Of a DNA stretch of 64,000 nucleotides, positions 1 through 7,263 are shown piece by piece (position 1 is the first letter of the stretch; every line of letters begins with the position of its first letter). Source of the stretch: Sphingomonas sp. Mn802worker (lineage in GTDB: Bacteria > Pseudomonadota > Alphaproteobacteria > Sphingomonadales > Sphingomonadaceae); contig NZ_AORY01000015.1 of the NCBI RefSeq assembly GCF_000382485.1, positions 1 to 64,000 on the forward strand, written 5' to 3'. The notes beneath the pieces are model-generated. The model saw only the letters and a list, made by a program, of their open reading frames with translations. It was not told where the DNA came from and searched no databases. The position numbers and the translations under genes are program-made.

Positions 1-14
1 TGCCGAGCGACAGC

Positions 15-265
15 GGGTTGAGTCCCCGCGGGTGCGGGGGAGCCGCGATCCGGCGGCCGCCGACAGCTATCTCATCGGGTTGATCCCCGCGGGTGCGGGG
101 GAGCCGGTCAACTAGGGAAAGGCGGGACCATGAAGAAGGGTTGATCCCCGCGGGTGCGGGGGAGCCTGGACGCTCGACTTCGACAGCAAGGGCGAGAAGG
201 GTTGATCCCCGCGGGTGCGGGGGAGCCTCATGCCCCCGATCCACTGCGCTTTCTCAGCAGGGTTG
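15..265 (-). CRISPR. Type I-E CRISPR array, leader-proximal end cut off
   Basis: Four 29-30 nt repeats lie at 15-44, 77-105, 138-166 and 199-227, with exact 32-nt spacers at 45-76, 106-137, 167-198 and 228-259. A fifth repeat is represented only by GGGTTG at 260-265, exactly where the next repeat should begin. On the minus strand the repeat begins GGCTCCCC, has the CCCCGC...GCGGGG hairpin arms and ends ATCAACCC, like E. coli type I-E repeats. crRNA would therefore be transcribed from the minus strand in the same direction as the cas genes, and the leader should lie at higher coordinates. No leader is present: the partial repeat joins cas2 directly. The repeat at 15-44 has a 1-nt insertion (GAGTCCCC instead of GATCCCC). 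The array probably continues beyond base 1. Confidence 0.97.
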
Positions 266-361
266 CGCATAGACGCCGGGCGCCAGTTCGAGCATCGCCG
301 AGCCCAGCAGCCCGCGGTAGCGGTCCTCGACATCGCGGGTGATGACGACGGTCAGCGGCAT
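254..361 (-). pseudogene. cas2: cas2 remnant, first 33 codons fused to a CRISPR repeat tail
   Basis: The ATG at 361-359 overlaps the cas1 stop (TGATG), the usual cas1-cas2 coupling. The peptide begins MPLTVVITRDVEDRYRG and continues LLGSAMLELAPGVYA, the conserved N-terminal half of type I-E Cas2 (about 95 aa when complete). After codon 32 the sequence reads QPC-stop. CAACCC (QP) is the last 6 nt of the CRISPR repeat, and the Cys and stop codons come from the spacer at 228-259. The C-terminal two thirds of Cas2, including the dimer and Cas1-binding part, is missing. The cause is inferred to be a deletion from within cas2 through the leader into the first repeat. A Cas1-Cas2 integrase could not be made from this locus. 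Confidence 0.9.
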
Positions 362-1341
362 CAGCGCGCGCGGCCGGCGTCGGGTCCGGCCCGAGTCGCC
401 GAGGCAGATGTAGATGCAGGTGAAGTCCTAGTCGCAGGTGAAGCACCCGCACCCGTGTCGGCGATCACCTCGTTCTCCTGTCCCGGCATCAGCAACGTCT
501 TGATGCGATCGATCATGCCGGGAATGACGCTGCGCTGGCGGAACAGCAGCGCGGCGCGTTTTCGCACCAGCCGCTCGATCGGGGCGGCGCCGGCGGCACG
601 TGCCTCACGCACCGCGGAGAAGGCGATGTCGAGCAGCACGTCGTGGCGGTAGAGGTCGGCGATGTCGAGCACGAAGCTCTGCCCCGAATCCTCGTGGACG
701 AAACCCAGTTGCGGGATCGCGCCGACCGCCGCCACCGCGACGCTCGCCGCCGCGGTCATCGCCGCGCCCGCGTGGTTGATCGCCTGGTTGGCGAGGTCGC
801 CGGCCTCCGGGTTCTCGCGGTCGTAGCGGCGACCGCCCCAGGCGATGCCGTGGCGCTCGGCGGCGAGTGCATAGGCACGCTTGATCCGCGCACCTTCCTG
901 TCCGCGTAGCACCGCGATGTCGCGCGTGCGCACGATCTCGCCGAAGCGCATCGCGTACATCGCGCGGGCGACCTCCATCCGCTGTTTGGGATCGGCCCAG
1001 CGCCGCACCTGCGCGCGTGCGAGCGCCGAGGTGTCGGGCATCAGCGGCGGCGCGGTGTAGAAGCGTACCGCGCCGTCGCCGATCGCGGCAAGCGCGCATC
1101 CGTGCCGCGCGAGCAGCCGGAGCGCGTCGTGCGTGACGCTGGAACCCGGCCCCAGGAGCACGATCGAGACCGTGTGATAGGGGATCTGGTAATCGCCCGC
1201 GGGCATCGCGTCGCTGCCGTTGGTGACGAAGCGCAGGCAGCCGTCCTCCACCTCCAGTCGTCCGCGATCGAGCCAAATCAACCCGTGCCGGTCGGCGTGC
1301 GGGATCCGCGCGCGTTCGAGCCCGAGGCGACCCGACAGCAT
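361..1341 (-). CDS. cas1: CRISPR-associated endonuclease Cas1 (type I-E)
   Basis: Spacer integrase subunit of 326 aa. The expected metal-binding residues are present: Glu149 in RGQEGARIKRAY, His216 in QLGFVHEDSG, and Asp226/Asp229 in FVLDIADLYR, matching E. coli Cas1 Glu141/His208/Asp218/Asp221. The C-terminus after about residue 295 is low-complexity (Ala/Thr/Ser/Arg-rich) and poorly conserved. The gene abuts cas6e with no spacing (cas6e stop at 1344-1342, ATG at 1341) and overlaps the cas2 stub. The reading frame is intact, but without its Cas2 partner it probably cannot integrate spacers; it might act with a Cas2 from elsewhere in the genome. Confidence 0.95.
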   Translation of the reverse strand: MLSGRLGLERARIPHADRHGLIWLDRGRLEVEDGCLRFVTNGSDAMPAGDYQIPYHTVSIVLLGPGSSVTHDALRLLARHGCALAAIGDGAVRFYTAPPLMPDTSALARAQVRRWADPKQRMEVARAMYAMRFGEIVRTRDIAVLRGQEGARIKRAYALAAERHGIAWGGRRYDRENPEAGDLANQAINHAGAAMTAAASVAVAAVGAIPQLGFVHEDSGQSFVLDIADLYRHDVLLDIAFSAVREARAAGAAPIERLVRKRAALLFRQRSVIPGMIDRIKTLLMPGQENEVIADTGAGASPATRTSPASTSASATRAGPDAGRAR

Positions 1342-2109
1342 CTAGTCCGCGCGACCCGGCGGCGCGAGGAGAAGCATGCCGAAGCCGAAGGCGGCATGTC
1401 GCCCGACTCCGCGCGCGAGCAGGTCGGCGAAGGCCGCGGGATCGGCGATCGCCAGCGTGCCAGCCATCACCGCGTCCGGCCCCTCGACCGCGCGGGTGCG
1501 CGGCCCGTCGGCGCGCGCGTGGGTGTTGCGCCGCGTGCGGCTGCGGCGGAAGTCGCGCAGGCCGGCGTGTTCGATCACCGCCGCGCCGGCCAGCCGGGCG
1601 GCGAGCCAGTCGGCATAGACCGGCTCGTGCGCCACTGCCGCGGTGTCGTCACCCGCGGCGGCGGCGCGCTCGCATGCGGCGACATAGGCGTCGATCTCTC
1701 CCGCGCGCGGTTGCCACGCGCCGCGATCGGCGCGCGCGGCGCGTGCCTGGCTGCCGAAGCGAACGACCGGGCGCACGCGCACCTCGAAGGCGTAACGTGC
1801 GCCCGCGCGCCACGCGGCAGGCATCGGCTGTAGCTGGTGGTCGGCGAAGATCGCCGCGATGAGAGCGTCGGCAGGTGGCAGCGCCGCCGCATCGGCGAGC
1901 GCTTCGGTGTCGGCAAGATAGCCGAGCAGATGCGGCCCGCGCGGATGATCGGGCAGGAAGCGGAACGGGCGCGGCGCGGCAGCGCCGAAGCGTGCGAGCA
2001 GTGCGGCGTGAAGCGCATAGCCAGCATCATCGTCGTCGAGCCGTCGGGCGATCGCGAAATGGTGAAGCGCGCGTCGATCCACGCCGACGCGCAGGAGGTG
2101 CAGCGTCAC
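1342..2109 (-). CDS. cas6e: CRISPR pre-crRNA endoribonuclease Cas6e (CasE)
   Basis: Cuts the repeat hairpins to release crRNAs and stays bound to them in Cascade. It has 255 aa, in the normal range. The GTG at 2109 was chosen because it forms a GTGA overlap with the stop of the preceding ORF and begins V-TLHLLRVGVDRRALHHF, typical of the Cas6e first strand and helix. His16 or His17 is the likely counterpart of catalytic His20 in E. coli. A C-terminal glycine-rich loop (RHAAFGFGMLLL) fits the family's RNA-binding G-loop. The ATG at 2211 gives a non-homologous extension and is not used here. Its first codons are the template repeated upstream three times (see 2094-3310). Confidence 0.9.
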   Translation of the reverse strand: MTLHLLRVGVDRRALHHFAIARRLDDDDAGYALHAALLARFGAAAPRPFRFLPDHPRGPHLLGYLADTEALADAAALPPADALIAAIFADHQLQPMPAAWRAGARYAFEVRVRPVVRFGSQARAARADRGAWQPRAGEIDAYVAACERAAAAGDDTAAVAHEPVYADWLAARLAGAAVIEHAGLRDFRRSRTRRNTHARADGPRTRAVEGPDAVMAGTLAIADPAAFADLLARGVGRHAAFGFGMLLLAPPGRAD

Positions 2110-2435
2110 GCGATTACCTCGACCATCACCGTGTTTGCGATCACGGCACTCGTATCCGTCGCCTGCGTGGCCGTGCGCGGCCGGCCTGGGTGACCGGTGC
2201 CGGCGCGGCACAGCCCGGCGTGCATGTCCAAGGGGCGGGTCCGCTTGTCGGCAAGCGCGTCTTGCTGTGCGCCCGCCGTCAGCGGCGCTTTCAGCGCGTC
2301 ACTGGCCAGTCCGCCATGTCGACATCGTGCGCGCACGCTGTCGCGCACATCGATGTCGGCGAAAGCGTCACGTCGCGGCGGCAGGTCGCAAGCCGTCGCA
2401 GTGAGCGCGGCGGCGTGGAGGAGATGCAGCGTCAT
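2106..2435 (-). CDS. Junction-duplicate ORF B (degenerate Cas5e C-terminal copy)
   Basis: A 109-codon ORF sits between cas5e and cas6e. It starts MTLHLL like cas6e, then continues into a diverged copy of the Cas5e C-terminus: RDSVRARCRHGGLASDAL against RDSVRAQWPYGELTGDAL, and RPLDMHAGLC against HWPSGMHAGL. Its ATG overlaps the stop of the preceding ORF (ATGA at 2435-2432), and its stop overlaps the cas6e start (GTGA at 2109-2106). It is best read as a tandem-duplication product that still couples translation into cas6e. Whether it makes a stable protein cannot be told from sequence; I know of no Cas family with this arrangement. Confidence 0.5.
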   Translation of the reverse strand: MTLHLLHAAALTATACDLPPRRDAFADIDVRDSVRARCRHGGLASDALKAPLTAGAQQDALADKRTRPLDMHAGLCRAGTGHPGRPRTATQATDTSAVIANTVMVEVIA

Positions 2436-3061
2436 GCCGCGGTTTCCTTGGTCGACGTAGCCGCGACCACGGCGTTCCTGCGCGATGTGCGCACGCGCGA
2501 GACCGACCAGTCCGCGCGTTCATGAACGACGTCGCGCAGATCGGCGCATGGGCGCGGGAAGCGGCACCGTTCTTGGGTGCTCGCGCTTTCCTGCGCAGGT
2601 GCTCTCGACCCCGCTGCCAGCGTACTGCCGCCATGCTCGCCATTCAGACCCCACGCGCGCAGCCCGCCGATGGCGATCGTGTCGGCAGAGGCGTTTCCGT
2701 GTGTCAGCGCGTCCGCGATCGGCGCGGCGTTGAGCGGGTCGACGCGTGGGAGGTGCAGCGTCGGTCCGCCCGACTTTTCGACGATCGTCTGCTCGGCCAA
2801 GGCTGACCGATCAAGGCGTCTTAGAACATCTCGCCACAGCCCGACGTGCGTGTTCAAGGGTCGGTGCCGTTCACCGGAACGCGCGCCTTTCTGCGCCGGT
2901 GGCCTCGACGCTGCTGTTGGCGCGTCCTTGGTCAACTCGTCCGCCCAACGCGCACCTGCGCCGACGCTGACGATCATGTCGGCGAGGGCAAGTCGGTGCG
3001 TCAGCGCAACAGGTGCCGTCGCGGTGTCGAACTGGCCGACGGGAGAGGGATGCAGCGTCAT
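2432..3061 (-). CDS. Junction-duplicate ORF A (two fused degenerate Cas5e-tail copies)
   Basis: A 209-codon ORF begins by ATGA overlap with the cas5e stop (3061-3058) and ends by ATGA overlap with ORF B. It starts MTLHPSPVGQ and then holds two successive diverged copies of the Cas5e C-terminus. The first begins ALTHRLALADMI (compare ALTQGLALIADS) and contains RHRPLNTHVGL (compare RHWPSGMHAGL). An internal GPTLHLPRVD marks the second unit, where the start codon has become CCG and the stop is lost, fusing two units. The second unit begins ADALTHG and ends STKETAA, as cas5e ends AEETTA. No independent domain is recognised. Function is unknown and it may be non-functional. Confidence 0.5.
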   Translation of the reverse strand: MTLHPSPVGQFDTATAPVALTHRLALADMIVSVGAGARWADELTKDAPTAASRPPAQKGARSGERHRPLNTHVGLWRDVLRRLDRSALAEQTIVEKSGGPTLHLPRVDPLNAAPIADALTHGNASADTIAIGGLRAWGLNGEHGGSTLAAGSRAPAQESASTQERCRFPRPCADLRDVVHERADWSVSRVRTSRRNAVVAATSTKETAA

Positions 3062-3870
3062 GCTGTTGTCTCCTCGGCGACTGGATCGGTGGTCGGAAGC
3101 GGCCAGTCGAGGCGGCCGTGGATAACGCGGCGTAGGCCGGCGTGCATGCCAGACGGCCAGTGCCGTTCGTCGGTGAGCGCATCCTCCTGCGCGCGCGCTG
3201 CGGTTGCCGCCGTGAGCGCATCGCCGGTCAGCTCGCCGTACGGCCATTGCGCGCGCACGCTGTCGCGCCGGTCGCTGTCGGCAATGAGGGCGAGGCCTTG
3301 CGTCAGCGCGTCGGGGATCGTCTCCGCGTCGACGATGCCGAGCAGCAGCGGGCGCGAGGGGACGAACGGCTTGCGTCCTATGAACAGCGGACGCTCGGGC
3401 CGCGTCAGCGCGCGCGCCAATGCGGCGAGATCGGGTACGTCGAGGTCGGGCGTGTCGTGACCGGCGGTGCTGCCGTTGTCGTCGGCGGAGGCGAGCCGGC
3501 ACGCGACGAGCACGCGCGCATCGGCATCCATGTCACGGTAGCGGATGTGCGGTGATTTGTAGGTGTCGGCACCGCCCGCGCGGCCCTCGATCCGGCCGCG
3601 CGTGGTCCAGCCGCGATCGCCTGCCTCCAGCTTCGCGGTCTGGAAATCCTGCACACGTTGCCCCTCGGCGATGCGCGCCGCGCCGATCGTCAGCCGCGCC
3701 TGCAACAGAGCGTGCGCGTCGACGTGAAAGCGCTCCCAACCGAGTGCGTTGGCGAACAGCCCCGCGATCATCGACTTGGCGGGGAAATCGCGCACGACGC
3801 CGTAAGCGTCGACCATGTTGCCGCCGAAGCTCATCAACGGCGCGTCAAGGTCGATGAGCAGGTGGTTCAC
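3058..3870 (-). CDS. cas5e: Cascade subunit Cas5e (CasD)
   Basis: Binds the 5' handle of the crRNA in Cascade. It has 270 aa, slightly long for the family. The N-terminus LLIDLDAPLMSFGGNMVDAYGVVRDFPAKS is the Cas5 ferredoxin-fold core with its conserved S/G-rich turn; TYKSPHIRYRDMDADARV, FIGRKPFVPSRPLLLG (about 163-178) and the final DERHWPSGMHAGLRRV are typical of type I-E. It overlaps the cas7e stop (ATGA at 3870-3867). Residues about 184-270 are the segment duplicated downstream. The core is intact, so the protein is expected to work. Confidence 0.93.
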   Translation of the reverse strand: MNHLLIDLDAPLMSFGGNMVDAYGVVRDFPAKSMIAGLFANALGWERFHVDAHALLQARLTIGAARIAEGQRVQDFQTAKLEAGDRGWTTRGRIEGRAGGADTYKSPHIRYRDMDADARVLVACRLASADDNGSTAGHDTPDLDVPDLAALARALTRPERPLFIGRKPFVPSRPLLLGIVDAETIPDALTQGLALIADSDRRDSVRAQWPYGELTGDALTAATAARAQEDALTDERHWPSGMHAGLRRVIHGRLDWPLPTTDPVAEETTA

Positions 3871-5096
3871 GCAGGCACCGTGTCGACGACGCGCGCGTCG
3901 CGCACCGCGGCACCCGCCCAGGCGGCGAGCTCGCGCAGGCTGCCGCCCGCGACCCCGTCGAGCGCCAGGTCGGGCAGCGCGGCGTGGCGGCGCGCCTCGC
4001 CGGTTTCGTACATCCGGTCCATGGCCGACAGGTGATCGGAAAGCTTGCTCGCGGTGCGACGCCCGAGCGAGCCGTTGGAGGTGCGGTCCCGTGTCTCGAC
4101 CGCGTCGCGAAACGCGTTGGCGAGCGTGCGTGGCTGGCGGTCGCCCGCCTCCACCAGCACCAGCTCGGCGCGGCTATAGGGTGCGGTGGAGCCCTTCTTC
4201 GCGCCCGGCGAGACTTCTGCGACGAGATGGACGAGGTGTTCGACCACCTGTGCGGCAAGCGCACGGTCGTGGTCGCCGGCCCATTGTCCGCGCGCGCAGC
4301 CGGTCAGGTTGGAGACGAGCAGCGGCACGTCGACGACGACATAGCCGTAATAGAGCCCCGAGGTGAGCTCGGTGTCGAACACGCCCGCCGCGCCCGCGTC
4401 ATCGCCCAGATCGCGCCGGCTGAGATCGTCGACGACGGTGAAATAATCGAGCTCGGCCTGTTCGGGATGAACCGTGAAGGCGTGCGCGACGTGGATCGCG
4501 GCGTCGCGATTGGCGCGCGTATCGCTGGTCACCATGCGCCCGAACAAGGCGGCCTCGAGCGAGGCGGCGAGCATATTCTGGTCGCGCAACTGGTTGAGGT
4601 TGTTGCGCTGCTCCTTCGCCCACACCTCTGCCGCGGCCTTGACCCCGGCGGCGCTGGCGCTTTCCGACAACAGGCGCTCGGCCTCGCTGCACAGCCACGT
4701 CAGCTCGGGCCGGCCGAACAGAAGCGCCTGGCGCTGCTGCTTGTCCTTCGCGTTCTTGCCGTAGAATTTGACAAGGAACGCTTCCTCGACCGCGTCGACC
4801 ATGTCCTTGTCGAAGCGCGCGCGCAGCGGACCGGTCACCTCACGCTCGATCGCGACCTTTGAGCGCAGGCCCTCGACACCGTTCGCGCGCGCGAGCGCGT
4901 GGAGCGCGTGGGTGTCGTCGGCCATCCGCCAATGGCGTTTGAGGCATTGCGACGAGATGCGCGTGCGCACCGCGTTGCCGAACGGCAGCCGCTTGGCGAG
5001 CCCGGCGTCGTCTCGGTTGAGCAGCGCGCCCGGCCAGGCGGCGAGGAAGTGGATCTGGATGAACTTCGGCACCACGCCGGCGGCTTCACTGGTCAC
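3867..5096 (-). CDS. cas7e: Cascade backbone subunit Cas7e (CasC)
   Basis: Forms the six-subunit backbone that coats the crRNA spacer. It has 409 aa. The N-terminus FIQIHFLAAWPGALLNRDDAGLAKRLPFGN followed by RTRISSQCLKRHWR (about 44-57) is the type I-E Cas7 signature, with the conserved Arg/Ser-Gln-Cys-x-K RNA-binding helix. YGYVVVDVPLLVSNL and FRDAVETRDRTSNGSLGRRTASKLSDHLS fit the thumb and C-terminal regions. Start and stop overlap cse2 (ATGA at 5096-5093) and cas5e respectively, showing tight translational coupling. No truncation is seen. Confidence 0.95.
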   Translation of the reverse strand: MTSEAAGVVPKFIQIHFLAAWPGALLNRDDAGLAKRLPFGNAVRTRISSQCLKRHWRMADDTHALHALARANGVEGLRSKVAIEREVTGPLRARFDKDMVDAVEEAFLVKFYGKNAKDKQQRQALLFGRPELTWLCSEAERLLSESASAAGVKAAAEVWAKEQRNNLNQLRDQNMLAASLEAALFGRMVTSDTRANRDAAIHVAHAFTVHPEQAELDYFTVVDDLSRRDLGDDAGAAGVFDTELTSGLYYGYVVVDVPLLVSNLTGCARGQWAGDHDRALAAQVVEHLVHLVAEVSPGAKKGSTAPYSRAELVLVEAGDRQPRTLANAFRDAVETRDRTSNGSLGRRTASKLSDHLSAMDRMYETGEARRHAALPDLALDGVAGGSLRELAAWAGAAVRDARVVDTVPA

Positions 5097-5629
5097 TGGT
5101 TATTTCCCTCATCCGACCGCGCGTGGGCGGCGTAATAATCCTGCGCGATCCGAAGCCGCGCGGCCTCCGCATCGGCTTCGTCGTTGCCGACGAGGTCGAA
5201 CAGCGTCCACAGGTTGATCGTGCGCTGACCAACTTGCGCGAGCATGCGCGCGGCGCGGATCGCCTGTGCATCGAGCGCCTCGCCGCGCGCGCTGGTGAGG
5301 CGCAGCAGCCGGTTCTCCGACAGGCCGATGTCGTGGAGCAGCGTGCCGAGCCGCTTGCTCTTTGCATGCGGGTGCGCGGCCGCGGTGCCCGACAGCAGCG
5401 CGGCGGCGTGCACCACCAGCCGCCATGGACGAAACGTGACGGCGTCATCCGGCACCGTCACGCCGGCGCGGTGGAGCAGGCCGATGACGATGCCGTCGGC
5501 CGAGGGTCGCCCGGTCAGATAGATGCGGCGCAACGCCGCGCGGTCGCCGGCGGACAGATGCGCGATCTGTCCGCCGATCGACGCCATCACGTCCTTCGGC
5601 GCGGTCGCCTCGTGCGGGTCACTCGCCAT
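5093..5629 (-). CDS. cse2: Cascade small subunit Cse2 (CasB)
   Basis: The small helical subunit (two copies in Cascade) that stabilises target DNA and the crRNA backbone. It has 178 aa from the ATG at 5629, which overlaps the end of cse1 by 11 bp; the earlier in-frame ATG at 5851 lies inside cse1 and adds Arg/Ser/Pro-rich shadow sequence. ALRRIYLTGRPSADGIVIGLLHRAG, HDIGLSENRLLRLTSARGEAL and the C-terminal NLWTLFDLVGNDEADAEAARLRIAQDYY match the family's helical pattern and conserved SE.R..RL motif. It lies between cse1 and cas7e in the standard type I-E order. Confidence 0.9.
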   Translation of the reverse strand: MASDPHEATAPKDVMASIGGQIAHLSAGDRAALRRIYLTGRPSADGIVIGLLHRAGVTVPDDAVTFRPWRLVVHAAALLSGTAAAHPHAKSKRLGTLLHDIGLSENRLLRLTSARGEALDAQAIRAARMLAQVGQRTINLWTLFDLVGNDEADAEAARLRIAQDYYAAHARSDEGNNQ

Positions 5630-7106
5630 GTTGCGCGTCCTTGATCCACTTGGCCATCTGGGCGTCGAGCAGGCTCTTGGCGCGGGCGCGCGCGCGGATG
5701 CGGCGAACCTGCGTGTGCGGCGCGGCGCAGGCGGCATCGGCAAAGACGATGCCGGCGAGGTCGCGAAGCCGCGTGCGCCAGGCGAGCCGGTGGTTGCCCG
5801 CGTCGTACGCCGCCTCGGCCCAGAAGGGCTCTTCGAAGAACTCCTGGTCAACGCGCTCGTCGAAGCGGGCGAGCCAGGGCGCGGTCTTCTTCTTCGCGGC
5901 CTCGTCGTCTAGCCGGGCCTGATCGGGGCCGCCTTGTACGAGCGAGATGAGTGCGCGGCGCAGGCGGCGTCCCGCCTCACCTGCTTCGGCGGCGCGCTTG
6001 TTCGCGACCGCGCCGACACGGTCGATCGCGGCAAGGTCACCGTCCTCCAGTTCGTGCAGCCGCGACAGACGCACTGCGCGGCGGTGCAGCCCTTCGGTCT
6101 TGCCCTGCCCGCGGACGAGCGCGGTGGCGACGAGCGTCAGCGCGTCGTCGTCGTCACTTCCGTCTTCGTTGGCCAGGAGCGGGCGCGTGATGCGGGCGGG
6201 ATCGAGCAGTTGCGCGATCTGGCGATAACCGAAGCCAGCCCCGGTCGGGGTATGGCTGGCGCTGCCGTCCGCCTTGAGCGGCGCCCAGGGATCGAGCGTC
6301 TGTCCCTTCAGCAGCGCGGCGGCGACGCGAGCGACCTTTGAGCCGGCGGCGAGCGCCTCGAGACGAGCCCCGCGGCGCAGGCGGATGCGGCGGCAGACCT
6401 CGACATAGAGCTCGTCGAGCGAGGTGTAATCGAGCGACTGCATGCCGTCCCACGGCAGCGTCCAGACGAGCGCGGTGCCGGCGCGGCGCGTCGGGCGTGC
6501 GCGCGCGTCGGCGACGAGGCGGCGAACGTCGCGCGCAAAGGCGGCGGCGGCTCCGCCGGCGGGCCGCACGCCCAGGCTCATCCGCGTTGCGAAGCCGCCG
6601 TTCATGCGCGAAACGCCGTAATTGCCCGCGCCGAGGAAGCCCTCGAACGTCTGCAGCGTGACGAGTGCGAAGAGCCATTCCTGCTCGTCCGCGTCCGCCA
6701 TGCGCGCCTGTTTGACGTCGTGATTCTTCGCGGTGACGAGCATGTCGAGCGCGTCGGGGGTGGTGAGCACGTTCTTGTAGGCGGCGCGGTCGGTGGCGGC
6801 GACGAGCGGGGGCTGGAGCAGCGCGGGGCAGCTCCAGTCGTCGACGACGAGCTCCCACGCCTCCGGGCAATCGGGGGTGAGCGCCGTCAGCAGGTCGCGC
6901 CACCCGGCTTGGTCCTGCGGCAGCGCCTCACGGTCGGCGTGGATCAGCGCGAGCGCGGCGACCTGCACGGTGAAGGCGTGCCACGGTTCGCGCTGGTGTG
7001 GGCGAAGTGCAGGAAAGCTCCACGCCGCGCCGTTCGCCAGCGCGGCGAAGGCGGCGAACAGCGAGCCGCGATGGCGCGCGCCATGTTCGTCCTGCCAGTC
7101 GATCAA
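5619..7106 (-). CDS. cse1: Cascade large subunit Cse1 (CasA/Cas8e)
   Basis: PAM-recognition and Cas3-recruiting subunit, 495 aa. The identification rests on position plus family features: FPALRPHQREPWHAF near residue 32, a zone around FEGFLGAGNYGVSRMNGGFATRMSLG (about 154-179) that fits the family's conserved NxGxSRMNG segment, and a helical C-terminus that would form the four-helix bundle. The N-terminus lacks the L-x-x-WIPV opening of the E. coli type, so this belongs to a shorter variant lineage or the start is further upstream. No in-frame upstream extension with homology was found. It heads the minus-strand cas operon. Confidence 0.85.
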   Translation of the reverse strand: MIDWQDEHGARHRGSLFAAFAALANGAAWSFPALRPHQREPWHAFTVQVAALALIHADREALPQDQAGWRDLLTALTPDCPEAWELVVDDWSCPALLQPPLVAATDRAAYKNVLTTPDALDMLVTAKNHDVKQARMADADEQEWLFALVTLQTFEGFLGAGNYGVSRMNGGFATRMSLGVRPAGGAAAAFARDVRRLVADARARPTRRAGTALVWTLPWDGMQSLDYTSLDELYVEVCRRIRLRRGARLEALAAGSKVARVAAALLKGQTLDPWAPLKADGSASHTPTGAGFGYRQIAQLLDPARITRPLLANEDGSDDDDALTLVATALVRGQGKTEGLHRRAVRLSRLHELEDGDLAAIDRVGAVANKRAAEAGEAGRRLRRALISLVQGGPDQARLDDEAAKKKTAPWLARFDERVDQEFFEEPFWAEAAYDAGNHRLAWRTRLRDLAGIVFADAACAAPHTQVRRIRARARAKSLLDAQMAKWIKDAQHGE

Positions 7107-7263
7107 CGCGTTGCCACCCGCACGGCGCGATATGGGACGGAGATCGCGACGCGGCGGAACATGGCGCGAACCTGCCAGCGGGTCTGCGCGGTGTCAAAGC
7201 GCGGCGGTGGACTTATCCGCATGAATGCGCGCGTTTTCTTATGATTTGTAAGTCTCCGCATGG
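7107..7263 (-). promoter_or_regulatory. Probable promoter region of the cse1-cas1 operon
   Basis: This 157-bp gap lies between the DUF1998 remnant stop and cse1. It includes a relatively AT-rich stretch at about 7230-7258 (minus strand TTACAAATCATAAGAAAA) that could hold a -10 element. It is the only non-coding stretch upstream of the seven-gene minus-strand run, so transcription of the whole operon, and by read-through of the leaderless array, probably begins here. No operator palindrome was recognised. Confidence 0.35.

Larger units (their letters stand above)
2094..3310 (-). repeat. Tandem duplications of the cas5e-cas6e junction
   Basis: The motif GGAG(A/G)TGCAGCGTCA on the plus strand, which encodes the MTLHL start of cas6e on the minus strand, occurs four times. 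Its start-codon positions are 2109, 2435, 2764 and 3061, spaced 326, 329 and 297 bp apart. Each is followed on the plus strand by sequence related to the last about 85 codons of cas5e. Other landmarks repeat with the same period: the MHAG-encoding CGGCGTGCATG(C/T)C near 3140 and 2218 (diverged near 2848), and GTCAGCGC near 3302, 2998 and 2703. The unit next to the cas5e core (3061-3310) is the genuine C-terminus; the other three are diverged copies. The copies are visibly related but far from identical, so the event is not recent. Confidence 0.85.

Noticed and set aside
266..360. Short leader between cas2 and the array
   Set aside because: This stretch is cas2 coding sequence with homology; no AT-rich leader or IHF-like region is present.
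228..452. 74-aa minus ORF MRVLHLRLG... as the cas2 gene
   Set aside because: It is a different frame. The true cas2 frame (ATG at 361) shows the conserved VVITRDVEDRYRG sequence and ends at 254.
605..1276. Long Arg/Ala-rich minus-strand ORF inside cas1
   Set aside because: It is an out-of-frame shadow of cas1 with GC-driven codon pattern; many similar shadows across the window were left out.
2106..3061. ORFs A and B as anti-CRISPR or novel Cas proteins
   Set aside because: Both carry clear diverged copies of the Cas5e tail and the Cas6e start, so duplication explains them more simply. No independent domain is visible.
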